DNA from: an uncultured Bacteroidales bacterium | GTDB taxonomy: Bacteria; Bacteroidota; Bacteroidia; Bacteroidales; UBA3663 | Assembly (NCBI GenBank): GCA_905235375.1 | Contig: CAJOLH010000021.1 | Coordinates: 1-55,373, forward strand | Direction of reading: 5' to 3' | Length of the DNA: 55,373 nt | Part shown: positions 24,460 through 33,207 of the stretch, piece by piece | Position numbering within the stretch: position 1 is the stretch's first letter | Layout: the number at the start of each line of letters is the position of its first letter | The notes under the pieces: generated by a model | Told to the model about the DNA's origin: nothing | What the model saw: only the letters and a program-made list of their open reading frames with translations | Databases searched by the model: none | Translations under genes and position numbers: made by a program

Positions 24460-25617
24460 CAAGAAGAACTCGCGGTGGCCTAATGCTTCCGATTTGGTCA
24501 TTTGCCCTTCTGCCACTTGCTCGATGAGGTGCAACAGTTCGACCGAAATCTCACCGATTGTTGCTCCTTTCGAAATGATGCGGCCCGCATTGAGATCCAT
24601 ATCCTCGTTCAGACGTTCGTAGGTGATGGGGTTGGAGCAGACTTTGATGACGGGAGCGATGGCAGAACCTGCCACCGAGCCGCGTCCGGTGGTGTAAAGC
24701 ACCATGTGGCAGCCCGAAGCCATCATCTCGACTATCTCTGCGGTGTCGCTCACATTGGGGAAGCCCCATCGTGCCTCGCCATCGGGCACTACGTCCATCA
24801 TGTAGAGACCGCCTTCTCGTCCCAAAGTAACTGGTATCTCGCCCGGACGGATGAGTCCGTTGATGTCGCGACTTCCGCTCTTGGCATAAGAGCCCAGCGA
24901 TTTCTCCTCGATGGTGGTCAGTCCGCCTTCTGCATTCCCTTGCGAAAAACTGTCGTGTCCCATCTTCTTGTAATAGATGTCGGCCTTGTGGATGCATTCG
25001 TAGAGCTGCTGTCCGACATCGGCAGTAATGCCTCGCTCGCGAAGCATGGCTTCGCAGCCAATGAGTTCGCCTGGTTCTTCGAAGATGCAGGTGGCTCCCG
25101 CATCAACCAGCTGGTCGAATGTGCGTCCCACCGCAGGATTGGCTGTGATGCCGCTGCACGCATCCGACCCTCCGCATACCGTGCCGATACAGAGTTCCTG
25201 CCAATGCAGTTCGACTTTAGGAACAGCCTGTACGGCAGGAGTCATTGCCTTCACAGCTTCCACACCCCTGCTGATCGACGCATGGGTGCCGCCGTCTTCC
25301 TGAATGACTATAAGCGCAGCTTCGCGTCCGCTCGCTTTCACCACCTCAAGCAGTTGGTCTCGCAGGAAGTTCTCGCAGCCTAATGAGACAATCACCACAC
25401 CGCCCACATTGGGATGTGTGCAAAGCCGCTCCATCATCCTTTGCGCGTAGGCATTGGGCGCACAGCCTCCAAAGCCTATCAGATGGACGGGCAGTGCCTC
25501 GCTGTCGGTCTGTCGGACAATCTGTTCTGCCACATGATGGGCACACTCTACAAGATATGCCACCGCAATCACGTTGCGTATGCCTTTACGTTTGTCTTTT
25601 CTGATGTAGCCAGTCAT
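24433..25617 (-). CDS. UxaA-family hydro-lyase, large subunit
   Basis: This 394-residue protein matches the C-terminal catalytic part of altronate/galactarate dehydratases: GYIRKDKRKGIRNVIAVAYLVEC at the start, VIVSLGCENF, WQELCIGTVCGGSDACSGITANPA, and GRGSVAGSAIAPVIKVCSNP. The Cys and Gly-rich motifs fit metal-dependent dehydration of sugar acids. The separate SAF-domain gene lies 8 bp upstream, so the enzyme is split as in (2R)-sulfolactate sulfo-lyase (SuyAB) and some altronate dehydratases. The substrate is therefore uncertain. The 3' end is part of a 19-bp tandem repeat. Confidence 0.85.
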   Translation of the reverse strand: MTGYIRKDKRKGIRNVIAVAYLVECAHHVAEQIVRQTDSEALPVHLIGFGGCAPNAYAQRMMERLCTHPNVGGVVIVSLGCENFLRDQLLEVVKASGREAALIVIQEDGGTHASISRGVEAVKAMTPAVQAVPKVELHWQELCIGTVCGGSDACSGITANPAVGRTFDQLVDAGATCIFEEPGELIGCEAMLRERGITADVGQQLYECIHKADIYYKKMGHDSFSQGNAEGGLTTIEEKSLGSYAKSGSRDINGLIRPGEIPVTLGREGGLYMMDVVPDGEARWGFPNVSDTAEIVEMMASGCHMVLYTTGRGSVAGSAIAPVIKVCSNPITYERLNEDMDLNAGRIISKGATIGEISVELLHLIEQVAEGQMTKSEALGHREFFLGYKEFCRK

Positions 25618-25625
25618 GATTCTAT

Positions 25626-25901
25626 TTATCGGTCAGGACGCCAGATGTAGTCCGATTTCATATTCTGCACATGCACGTGTTCGCCAGCCACGATGTTGCG
25701 GGTGGCACTGCCAATGGGTAGTCCATATTTCAGTACCTTTTCACCTTGCGCGATGGCACTGACAGCTACCTTGTGCCCGAAGCCGGTGTCTTCCAGAACC
25801 GTCAGCTTGCGGCCATCCGTCAGTGTCGCCTTCTGGCCTGCCTTGAGGTCACAGAGTGCCACTGCCACATTGTCATTCGGATTCAAACAAATCAGCTGCA
25901 T
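25626..25901 (-). CDS. UxaA-family small subunit (SAF domain)
   Basis: This 91-residue protein is a stand-alone SAF domain, the N-terminal module of UxaA/GarD and the small subunit in SuyA-type enzymes. It includes NPNDNVAVALCDLKAGQ and the GHKVAVSAIAQGEKVLKYGLPIG stretch with a conserved His and Lys. It precedes the large subunit by 8 bp in the same operon. I see no consensus promoter directly upstream. Confidence 0.85.
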   Translation of the reverse strand: MQLICLNPNDNVAVALCDLKAGQKATLTDGRKLTVLEDTGFGHKVAVSAIAQGEKVLKYGLPIGSATRNIVAGEHVHVQNMKSDYIWRPDR

Positions 25902-25920
25902 CGTAATATTTGAAAATAAA

Positions 25921-25950
25921 ACCGCCCACAGTCGCGATGACTTAGGCGGT
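25921..25950 (-). terminator. Likely terminator of the small lipoprotein gene
   Basis: The stem ACCGCC/GGCGGT with an 18-nt loop is followed on minus by TTTATTTT. It separates the lipoprotein gene from the dehydratase pair. Confidence 0.6.
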
Positions 25951-25988
25951 CCAGTGTCGTTTGTAGTGTAAGCAAACTGTCGCTCTGA

Positions 25989-26180
25989 TTAGATGGCAGC
26001 CTTGATGGTGTCGGCAATAGCCTCTGCAGTAGAGTCAACAACAGCGGCAACAGAATCAACAGTAGCCTCAACGGTTTCAACAGCAGCCTCGGTAGCCTCA
26101 GCTGCCTTTTCCTTTGCACCATTGCAAGAAGCAAAGCTAACTGCAACAAGAACACCTGCGAAAAGAACCAATTTCTTCAT
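25989..26180 (-). CDS. Small Ala-rich lipoprotein
   Basis: This 63-residue protein starts with MKKLVLFAGVLVAVSFASC, a signal peptide with a lipobox ending in Cys19, so it is probably lipid-anchored. The mature part is low-complexity, made of Ala, Glu, Asp, Val and Thr with repeated EAAVETVEAT- and DSVAAVVDST-like heptads that suggest an amphipathic helix or coiled coil. A promoter TATCTTTGC at 26256-26264 (minus) supports the start at 26180. No function is assigned. Confidence 0.75.
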   Translation of the reverse strand: MKKLVLFAGVLVAVSFASCNGAKEKAAEATEAAVETVEATVDSVAAVVDSTAEAIADTIKAAI

Positions 26181-26255
26181 AACAGTAATAATTTTTAATT
26201 GTTTATTGTACCTTGATACCTTAAAGAATTTGCACAACCTTTTAATTTTTGCGTT

Positions 26256-26264
26256 GCAAAGATA
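26256..26264 (-). promoter_or_regulatory. Promoter -7 element of the small lipoprotein
   Basis: TATCTTTGC on the minus strand, about 76 bp before the start. No clear -33 box is seen. Confidence 0.6.
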
Positions 26265-26445
26265 AAGTATTTTCACATTTGACGTACTAATTTTTGCATT
26301 TTTTTTGGCAATTTGGATAGATAATGTTTGCGAAATGCCTGAATTGCCAACTATAGATTGAAAAATAATGATTAAGAAGAATGATTCTTCGGATTTACAC
26401 AATAAATTGACTATTTGCGCGTTAATATAATGTTCTTCACAAAAT

Positions 26446-27168
26446 ATGAGCTACATTCTCCGACATATCCGCATCCTTTTGCTGCTGGTCCTCTTTGGGG
26501 TGCCGGCAATGACTGCTTTGGCTCAAAAGCAGAAAATCAAGAACCTTCCCTATTACGACCAGCGCCTGCTGCATTGGGGGTTCAGTTTTGGCTTCAGTAT
26601 GCCAACTGTCAGCTTCGCACACTCCGGTAGTGAGGCGGCTGAGGGCTGGTGGGTTACCTGTCCCAAGGTGAATCCATCGTTCCAGGTCGGTTTGATGGGC
26701 GACCTGGCCATCACCGAGCATCTGAATTTCCGTGTAAGCCCGTTTCTTTATTTCCAGGAGCGTACGGTGAGATTCGAACGGGAGACATCTGAGGGGCGTG
26801 AGCGAACCAATCAGCAGTTGAAGACCACTTATATCGAGATTCCAGCTTCGTTGAAGGTCAGCACACGACGCATCAACAATTATCGTCCCTACATGGTGGC
26901 GGGCGCTCAACTCGATTTCGACATTGGCAAGGAGAAAGAGACGCCCATCGTCTTCAACCGTATCGACGTGGGTCTGCACATCGGTATGGGTTGCGACATC
27001 TATCTTCCTTTCTTTAAGCTGGCTCCCGAGATCCGGTTCAATTTGGGTTTGCTGGATATGATCGATCACAAGCGCGAGGATCTGAAGGACATGACGTTGA
27101 TGCCTTATACCGACGCTGTGAAGTCGGCACGTAATACTGGGATGTCGTTTATCCTCTGGTTTGAATGA
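26446..27168 (+). CDS. porT: PorT-like outer membrane protein of type IX secretion
   Basis: This 240-residue protein has a signal peptide (LLLLVLFGVPAMTALA) and a predicted beta-barrel made of alternating strands. The opening QKIKNLPYYDQRLLHWGFSFG is typical of PorT/SprT, an outer-membrane component needed for type IX secretion. It would support export of the PNGase F-like enzyme at 15791-17221, whose tail is of the type IX class. The stop codon lies within the first of two 17-bp direct repeats (27163-27200). Confidence 0.85.
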   Translation: MSYILRHIRILLLLVLFGVPAMTALAQKQKIKNLPYYDQRLLHWGFSFGFSMPTVSFAHSGSEAAEGWWVTCPKVNPSFQVGLMGDLAITEHLNFRVSPFLYFQERTVRFERETSEGRERTNQQLKTTYIEIPASLKVSTRRINNYRPYMVAGAQLDFDIGKEKETPIVFNRIDVGLHIGMGCDIYLPFFKLAPEIRFNLGLLDMIDHKREDLKDMTLMPYTDAVKSARNTGMSFILWFE

Positions 27169-27200
27169 TGCAGATGATTGCTCGAATGATGCAGATGATT
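27163..27200. repeat. 17-bp direct repeat at the porT stop
   Basis: GAATGATGCAGATGATT occurs at 27163-27179 and 27184-27200. The first copy holds the porT TGA, another case of duplication at a gene's 3' end. Confidence 0.8.
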
Positions 27201-27201
27201 T

Positions 27202-28431
27202 ATGGTAGAAGTTTTTAAGAAGATTGCTGAGCAATGGTTCCTACGCGAGCCTGCTTTTTTCGCCCTCTACTGCATCCAGCAGTTAGAGGTGAACGATAAG
27301 ATGAACTGTGCGATACGATGCGGACAGGGGAAAGTGCAATATAATCCGACATTTCTGGAACGCAGGCCAACCGCAGAAGTCGAGCTGCTGTTGAAGATCG
27401 AGATGATTCGCCTCTTCCTCAAGCATCCCTACGAGCGCCAACCTGAGGGCACGAGTCGGGTGGCACTTGCATTAGGTAGCGACGTGACCATCAAGTCGGC
27501 CTACAACGAACCGAATGCAACGGGCAACTCGATGGAACCACAGCAGTTGCCCCTGATCGGACCCGAGGCGTTCGGCTTGCAACATGATATGCCCTTCGAA
27601 TGGTATGTGCGCAAAATCGAGGAGATGTTCGATGAAGATCAATTTTCTTCGAGTGATTCAAGTGATGCGAGTGATTCACGAGATTTAAGTGATGCGAGTG
27701 CTTCAAGTGGTTCGCGTGATTCGAATACCAAAGAAAGTCGAATTTCTCAAGATGCCTTGGATGAAGCAGCGGCACGTTCGGAACTTTGGGAAGAGGACGA
27801 GATGCGGGCACAGGAAATCAACGATCTCATCGACAAGATGAACTCGTGGGGCTCCATCCCAGGGAATGTGGTGCAACAGATACAGGCTTCGACGAAAGCG
27901 AGAATCGACTACCGCAAGATCATGCAGGGTTTTCGTGCCTCGGTGTTGAGCAACACGATGCGGCTGACACGTATGCGTCCGAATCGGCGAACCGGATTCC
28001 AGCAGATGGGGTCTATCCGCAAGTTCGACACCAAATTGCTGGTGGCTGTGGATGTGTCAGGGTCAATCTCCGACAAGACATTATCCCATTTTTATTCGGT
28101 AATCAACAAGTTCTTCAAATACGGCATTAACGAAATTGACTGTGTGCAGTTCGATTGCGCGCTGGGCGAGGTGAAACCCATTCGCAAAGCTTCGAGGACG
28201 GTGCAGGTTTTCGGTCGAGGAGGTACGTCGTTCCAACCTGTCTTCGATTATTTGGCCGAACACAACATCTACGACGGTCTCATCATCCTCACTGATGGCG
28301 GAGCTCCCCATCCCGTGATGGACGATTCCATCAAAGCCAACATCCTCTGGGTTTGCGAAGACGAAAAAAGCTACAACCAGTGCAAAGACTGGATGCAGCT
28401 TTATGGTCGCGTGTGCTGGATGTATCTGTAA
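27202..28431 (+). CDS. DUF2201-type putative metallopeptidase with VWA-like domain
   Basis: This 409-residue protein has an N-terminal DUF2201-like metallopeptidase-type region (residues 1-130, with ALYCIQQLEVNDKM and VQYNPTFLE) and a C-terminal VWA-like domain with the metal-site motif LLVAVDVSGSISDKT and RGGTSFQPVFDY plus ILTDGGAP. Between them is a low-complexity Ser/Asp linker (about residues 150-175) encoded by 9-bp-like repeats. Relatives usually sit beside a MoxR-type AAA ATPase that acts as their chaperone; none is seen here. The gene follows porT by 33 bp. Confidence 0.8.
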   Translation: MVEVFKKIAEQWFLREPAFFALYCIQQLEVNDKMNCAIRCGQGKVQYNPTFLERRPTAEVELLLKIEMIRLFLKHPYERQPEGTSRVALALGSDVTIKSAYNEPNATGNSMEPQQLPLIGPEAFGLQHDMPFEWYVRKIEEMFDEDQFSSSDSSDASDSRDLSDASASSGSRDSNTKESRISQDALDEAAARSELWEEDEMRAQEINDLIDKMNSWGSIPGNVVQQIQASTKARIDYRKIMQGFRASVLSNTMRLTRMRPNRRTGFQQMGSIRKFDTKLLVAVDVSGSISDKTLSHFYSVINKFFKYGINEIDCVQFDCALGEVKPIRKASRTVQVFGRGGTSFQPVFDYLAEHNIYDGLIILTDGGAPHPVMDDSIKANILWVCEDEKSYNQCKDWMQLYGRVCWMYL

Positions 28432-28446
28432 ATGATCTATAAAAGG

Positions 28447-28484
28447 AGGAAGCACTCTGTCGCGCATCAGAGTGCTTCCTCTTT
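28447..28484 (+). terminator. Terminator of the VWA gene, first unit of the array
   Basis: AGGAAGCACTCTG/CAGAGTGCTTCCT is a perfect 13-bp stem with loop TCGCGCAT, followed by CTTTTGT, 15 bp after the stop codon. Confidence 0.8.
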
Positions 28485-28985
28485 TGTATAGCGTATCGTG
28501 ACGCGCGACACGATGCTTGCTGCTGCGGGATAAAGCACTCTGACGCGCGAGATGATGCTTGCTCCTGCAGAATAAAGCACTCTGCCGCGCGACACAATGC
28601 TTGCTACAACAGAGAAAGCACTCTAACGCGCGACACGATGCTTTCTCCAGCAGAATATAGCACTTTGCCGCGCGAGATGATGCTTTCTGCTGCAGAATAA
28701 AGCACTCTGATGCGCGACACGATGCTTTCTCCTGCAGAATAAAGCACTCTAACGCGCGACACGATGCTTCCTCCTACAGAATGAAGCACTCTGACGCGCG
28801 AGATGATGCTTCCTCCTACAGAATGAAGCACTCTAACGCGCGACACGATGCTTCCTCCTACAGAATGAAGCACTCTAACGCGCGACACGATGCTTCCTCC
28901 TACAGAATGAAGCACTCTGATGCGCGACACGATGCTTGCTACAACGGATAAAGCACTCTGATGCGCGACAGAGTGCTTCCTGCAA
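28447..28985. repeat. 42-bp tandem hairpin array
   Basis: About 13 imperfect units with consensus AAGCACTCTRACGCGCGACA, then CGATGCTTCCTCCTACAGAAT, repeat every 41-42 bp through the 619-bp gap between the VWA gene and argD. Each unit has short complementary ends (AAGCA/TGCTT) around a GCGCG core. The first and last units are perfect hairpins. No unique spacers separate the units, so it is not a CRISPR array. Frames stay open because 42 is divisible by 3. Confidence 0.92.
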
Positions 28986-28988
28986 AAA

Positions 28989-29031
28989 ATATTGCAGCAA
29001 AACATTTTTTGAACCTGTTTTGCTGCAATAT
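28989..29031 (-). terminator. Terminator of the arginine operon
   Basis: A perfect 16-bp stem (ATATTGCAGCAAAACA and its complement) with an 11-nt loop is followed by T6 on the minus strand, 20 bp after the argD stop. Confidence 0.9.
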
Positions 29032-29050
29032 ATAATGTTTCCAAGCTTGA

Positions 29051-30178
29051 TTACAACGCTGCTGCAAACCGATTGAGGAAGATGTCGCAATCGCGCTGGG
29101 TGATGCAAAGGGGTGGGAGGATGCGGAGAACATTGGTGCCCGCTGCTCCCGTGAATACGTGCTGTTCGTAGAGCAGGCGGTTGCGCACCTCCTTGTATGG
29201 ATGGTCAAACTCGATGCCAATCATCAGACCTAAGCCGCGCAATTCCTTGAGACCGGGGATATTCATCGACTTGAGACCTTCCATAAGATATTCGCCCTGC
29301 TGGCGTGCATTCTCGATGAGGTGTTCTTCTTGTATGACGTCGAGAACGGTGCAGGCGAGGGCGCAGCCCAGATGATTGCCTCCAAATGTAGTGCCCAGTT
29401 GCCCATAGACAGGGGCGAACATCGGGCTAATGAGCACTCCCGCAAATGGATAGCCATTTGCGATGCCTTTGGCTACAGTGATAATGTCAGGACGTATGCC
29501 AAACCACTGGTGAGCGAAGAACTTGCCACTGCGACCATACCCCGACTGTATCTCGTCGAGAATCAGCACAACGTGGTTGTCGGCAGTGACCTTGCGCAGC
29601 TCCTGCATAAATTCGGCGGTAGGAATGTGGATGCCTCCTACACCCGATATGCCTTCGATGATAACGGCTGCAACGTCACCCTTGGCAATGGCCTCCTGCA
29701 CGCCCTTGATGTCTCCGAGCTCCAGAAAATCAACAGGGAAAGTTGCATTGATGGGTGCCTGAATCTTGGGGTTCTGGGTGACATTGACAGCAGCAGAGGT
29801 GCGTCCGTGGAAGGCATGAGTAAAGGCGATGATCTTCTTCTTGCCGGTGTAGAATGAGGCAAGCTTCAGCGCATTCTCGTTGGCTTCTGCTCCCGAGTTG
29901 ATGAGGAAGAGCTGGTAGTCGTCGTAGCCACAGATGGGGCCGAGTTTTTCAGCGAGCTTCACCTGCAGTGGGTTCTTGACGGCATTGGAGTAGAACACGA
30001 GCTTGCTGGCTTGTTCCTGCATGGTCTGCAGGTAGCGAGGATGGCTGTGGCCAATGGAGATCACAGCATGTCCTCCGTAGAAGTCGAGATATTCCTGTCC
30101 CTTTTCGTCCCACACATAGCAGCCTTTGCCATGGTCAACGGTCACATCGAATAGGGGATATACATCAAATAATTTCAT
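29051..30178 (-). CDS. argD: Acetylornithine/succinylornithine aminotransferase
   Basis: This 375-residue PLP class-III aminotransferase makes N-acylornithine in arginine synthesis. Visible are YLDFYGGHAVISIGHSHP, NSGAEANENALKLA, FTHAFHGRTSAAVNVTQN, the LILDEIQSGYGRSGKFFAHQ motif with the cofactor Asp, and DIITVAKGIANGYPFAGVLIS with the catalytic Lys. It ends the argR-GNAT-argG-argC-argD operon, 11 bp after argC, and a strong terminator follows. Confidence 0.95.
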   Translation of the reverse strand: MKLFDVYPLFDVTVDHGKGCYVWDEKGQEYLDFYGGHAVISIGHSHPRYLQTMQEQASKLVFYSNAVKNPLQVKLAEKLGPICGYDDYQLFLINSGAEANENALKLASFYTGKKKIIAFTHAFHGRTSAAVNVTQNPKIQAPINATFPVDFLELGDIKGVQEAIAKGDVAAVIIEGISGVGGIHIPTAEFMQELRKVTADNHVVLILDEIQSGYGRSGKFFAHQWFGIRPDIITVAKGIANGYPFAGVLISPMFAPVYGQLGTTFGGNHLGCALACTVLDVIQEEHLIENARQQGEYLMEGLKSMNIPGLKELRGLGLMIGIEFDHPYKEVRNRLLYEQHVFTGAAGTNVLRILPPLCITQRDCDIFLNRFAAAL

Positions 30179-30189
30179 AGTTCATTTAT

Positions 30190-31227
30190 TTAAAAAGCTA
30201 TAGCCTTGAGGCCAAGACCTGCCTTCTCATCCAAGCCGAACATGAGATTCATGTTTTGTACGGCTTGGCCTACGGCACCTTTCAGCAGGTTGTCGATGAT
30301 GCTGGTGACCACTATCTTGTTGCCATTGAACTTATCGAGATGCACAAGGGCCTTGTTGGTGCCGACAATCTGCTTGAGGTCGAGCGCTACATCGACGTAA
30401 TGAGTGAAGGCTGCATCTTGATAGAATGCCTTGTAGAGTTCCACCAGTTGCTCCTTGCTCGGATTGGTTGCACTGCCTTCGACTCCCTCCAGTTTGATAA
30501 CCTCGGTGCAGAAGATGCCGCGAGTGAAGTCACCACGATAGGGCACGAAATCGACCGTAATCTCTCCGTCGGAGGGTGTGTTTAGCAGCGTGTTGCATAC
30601 CGCTGGAGCTGACGAAGGACGCAGTTCGTTAAGCGTCTGGCAGATTTCATGAAGGTGCTGGTGCTGGAATAGCTTATAGACCGACATGTTGTCGTTGCGC
30701 CACGAGAAGTGGGTGGTGGCAGCAGGTTTTTGGCCCGCGCCTGTCGAGCCGGTGATGGCATTCACCGCAATGTCATTGGCGAGGAGTCCCGCCTTGGCCA
30801 ATGGGAGCAACCCGAGCTGAATGCAGGTGGCAAAGCATCCAGGGTTGGCAAGATGCTGGCACTGTCGGATAGCGTCCCTGTGGATTTCGGGCAGACCATA
30901 GACGAAGTCGTGATTGCCACGGATGCGAAAGTCCTGCGCCATGTCGATGATCTTGACACCGGCGGGGATGTCATGTTCGCGAAGGTAAGCCTCGCTTTTG
31001 CCGTGGCCGAAGCAGAAGAACACAACATCGACCTGGTCGAAAGGTGTCTGGTCGGTGAACGTCAGGTCGGTATCTCCGTAGAGACCCTCATGGACGGCGG
31101 CCACCGGATTGCCCGCATTCGACTCGGAATTGGCAAAGACAATCTCGACTTCAGGATGGTGGATGAGCAGCCGGATGAGTTCGCCTCCCGTGTAACCTGC
31201 TGCACCTAATATGCCTACACGAACCAT
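30190..31227 (-). CDS. argC: N-acyl-gamma-glutamyl-phosphate reductase
   Basis: This 345-residue enzyme reduces N-acylglutamyl phosphate to the semialdehyde with NADPH. The N-terminal dinucleotide motif is VGILGAAGYTGGELIRLL, the catalytic Cys is in ANPGCFATCIQLGLLPL, and SWRNDNMSVYKLFQHQHLHEI and VPYRGDFTRGIF are conserved. It starts 2 bp after argG ends. In Bacteroidota the acyl group may be succinyl rather than acetyl. Confidence 0.96.
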   Translation of the reverse strand: MVRVGILGAAGYTGGELIRLLIHHPEVEIVFANSESNAGNPVAAVHEGLYGDTDLTFTDQTPFDQVDVVFFCFGHGKSEAYLREHDIPAGVKIIDMAQDFRIRGNHDFVYGLPEIHRDAIRQCQHLANPGCFATCIQLGLLPLAKAGLLANDIAVNAITGSTGAGQKPAATTHFSWRNDNMSVYKLFQHQHLHEICQTLNELRPSSAPAVCNTLLNTPSDGEITVDFVPYRGDFTRGIFCTEVIKLEGVEGSATNPSKEQLVELYKAFYQDAAFTHYVDVALDLKQIVGTNKALVHLDKFNGNKIVVTSIIDNLLKGAVGQAVQNMNLMFGLDEKAGLGLKAIAF

Positions 31228-31229
31228 AA

Positions 31230-32432
31230 TCAGCGTTCCTCGTCAGGGTGAACCGAATAATAGGCGCGGAGCGGAGTCGAAGTGACCTTGATGAAGCCTT
31301 TGGCATCTTCGCTTGTCCAGGCTTTGGCAGTCTCGCCGTACTCGCCGAGCTTGTTGTGGACGAGGTCGTCGGGCGTATCGACGCCGAGGGTCTGGAAACT
31401 GTAGGGACGGAGTTCGAGCGTCACAGTTCCGTTGACGTTGCGTTGACTGGAGGTGAGCATGGCCTCCATGTCGGGCATCACAGGTTCGAGATACTGGCTC
31501 TCGTGGAGGAACATACCGTACCAGTTGGACACCTGGTCCTTCCAGTATTGCTGCCACTTCGAGAGGGTGAACTTCTCAAGGTAACGGTGCGCGCCGATGA
31601 TAAGCATCGGGGCAGCAGCCTCGAAGCCCACACGTCCCTTGATGCCGATGATGGTGTCGCCCACGTGGCAGTCGCGGCCGATGGCGTAGGCTGCGCCGAT
31701 CTTCTCGACTTCCTGGATGGCGCGAATCTTGTCGTCGTACTCCACCCCGTTCACGCTGCATAGCTCGCCTTTCTTGAAGCCAAGCGAGAGTATCTCGGTG
31801 CCGCTCTTGGTGGGATGCTTGAGGTAAGCGCTTTCGGGCAGACCCTGTGCCGAGTCGAGAATCTCGCCGCCACAGATTGACGTGCCCCAGATGCCCACAT
31901 TGTAGCTGTACTTGAGTTTGGTGAAGTCGGCAAAGTAGCCATTGGCATTGAGGTAATCCACCTCTTCCTTGCGGCTCAGGTTGCGGTCGCGGGTGAGGGT
32001 GATGATCTCAACACCGGGAGCCAGCACGAGGAAGGTCATGTCGAAACGCACCTGGTCATTGCCTGCACCCGTCGAGCCGTGAGCGATGGCATCGGCTCCG
32101 ATTTCCTTGGCATAGCGGGCGATGGCGATGGCTTGGAAGATGCGCTCCGATGATACGGAGATAGGGTAACAGTTGTTGCGAAGCACATTGCCGAAGACCA
32201 TATACTTGAGCGACTTCTGATAGTATTCCTGTGTAACGTCGAGGGTGACATACTTTACGGCACCGAGCTTGTAGGCATTCTCTTCGTTGGTCTTCAACTG
32301 CTCTTCGCTGAAGCCTCCGGTGTTGGCGCACGCTGCATAGACCTCATATCCCATCTCGCGGGTGAGGTACATCACATTGTAACTTGTATCAAGACCGCCG
32401 CTGAAGGCGACTACCACTTTTTTCTTTGCCAT
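31230..32432 (-). CDS. argG: Argininosuccinate synthase
   Basis: This 400-residue ATP pyrophosphatase joins citrulline and aspartate. The PP-loop motif VVAFSGGLDTSYN is at the start, with AHGSTGAGNDQVRFDM and GRDCHVGDTIIGIKGRVGFEAAAPML farther in. It is the third gene of the operon. A simple repeat of GTTTGAGGG-type units fills the 100-bp gap to the GNAT gene, with no other signal. Confidence 0.96.
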   Translation of the reverse strand: MAKKKVVVAFSGGLDTSYNVMYLTREMGYEVYAACANTGGFSEEQLKTNEENAYKLGAVKYVTLDVTQEYYQKSLKYMVFGNVLRNNCYPISVSSERIFQAIAIARYAKEIGADAIAHGSTGAGNDQVRFDMTFLVLAPGVEIITLTRDRNLSRKEEVDYLNANGYFADFTKLKYSYNVGIWGTSICGGEILDSAQGLPESAYLKHPTKSGTEILSLGFKKGELCSVNGVEYDDKIRAIQEVEKIGAAYAIGRDCHVGDTIIGIKGRVGFEAAAPMLIIGAHRYLEKFTLSKWQQYWKDQVSNWYGMFLHESQYLEPVMPDMEAMLTSSQRNVNGTVTLELRPYSFQTLGVDTPDDLVHNKLGEYGETAKAWTSEDAKGFIKVTSTPLRAYYSVHPDEER

Positions 32433-32436
32433 ATAT

Positions 32437-32537
32437 TTTGAGGGGTTTGAGGGGTTTGAGAGTTTGAGGGGTTTGAAGGGTTTGAGAGTTTGAGGGGTTT
32501 GAAGGGTTTGAGAGTTTGAGGGTTTGAGTTTTTAGGG
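32437..32537. repeat. TTTGAGGGG tandem repeat between the GNAT gene and argG
   Basis: About ten units of 9-10 bp (TTTGAGGGG, TTTGAAGGG, TTTGAGAG) follow the GNAT stop codon on the minus strand. The reverse complement CCCCTCAAA belongs to the same family as the CGAACCCCT repeats elsewhere in the window. Confidence 0.85.
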
Positions 32538-32551
32538 GTGACCTATAAAAA

Positions 32552-33154
32552 TCAAATCTTGTCCAGATCCTCGAGAACCTCGTCGGGATGCTCGTGCGGA
32601 TCGTAAAGCATGGCGGTGCAGATGCATCGCTTGAAGTCGGTACGGGTGAGTACGTCGAAATTGACACACGTCTGGCACCCGCGCCAGAATGCCGGATCGT
32701 CGGTAAGCTGTTCGAAGGTGACGGGGCGATAGCCCAACTCGTGATTGATCTTGAGGACAGCTGCACCCGAGGTCAGGCCGAAGAGCTTGGCTTCGGGGTA
32801 GAGACGACGGCTATAGTTGAACGAGAATCGCTTAATGCGTTTGGCCAAGCCTATGCCACGGTACTTGGGGTTGACGATGAGACCGGAATTGACGATATAT
32901 TGCTTGTTGCTCCAGCTCTCGATGTAGCAAAAGCCTGCAAAGTCGTCACCACAAAGAGCGATGATGGCCTTGCCTTCGAGCATCTTCTGTGCCACGTAGT
33001 CGGGCGATCGACGGGCGATGCCGGTACCTCGGGCTTTCGACGACTCTTCGATGGTGGTGAGGATTTCATCGACATATCGGATGTGCTGCCTGCCTGCTAC
33101 GCAAATCTTTACTTGAGGCTTCACAGCTGCCTCTCCTGTTGTTACTTCTTCCAT
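32552..33154 (-). CDS. GNAT N-acyltransferase of the arginine operon
   Basis: This 200-residue protein has a GNAT fold with the acyl-CoA-binding motif NPKYRGIGLAKRIKRF. The C-terminal third is Cys-rich (FWRGCQTC, then FKRCICTAM). It sits between argR and argG, where Bacteroidota place a GNAT that presumably makes the N-acylglutamate that starts the pathway. No argA or argJ is seen nearby. Because the carbamoyltransferase at 36262 looks like the succinyl type, this protein may be a succinyltransferase. That is an inference from context; the acyl donor cannot be read from the sequence. Confidence 0.8.
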   Translation of the reverse strand: MEEVTTGEAAVKPQVKICVAGRQHIRYVDEILTTIEESSKARGTGIARRSPDYVAQKMLEGKAIIALCGDDFAGFCYIESWSNKQYIVNSGLIVNPKYRGIGLAKRIKRFSFNYSRRLYPEAKLFGLTSGAAVLKINHELGYRPVTFEQLTDDPAFWRGCQTCVNFDVLTRTDFKRCICTAMLYDPHEHPDEVLEDLDKI

Positions 33155-33207
33155 TGCAGTATTCGTTCACTACTTGATTTGACAATGAATGATGAAATGT
33201 AAACCGC

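Noticed and set aside
28447..28985. CRISPR array
   Set aside because: The repeats are back to back with a 42-bp period and no unique spacers, and there are no cas genes in the window.
28604..29044. 146-codon minus-strand protein with 14-residue repeats
   Set aside because: The frame is open only because the 42-bp unit is divisible by three. Other frames are open too, the frame runs through the argD terminator, and no promoter or family supports it.
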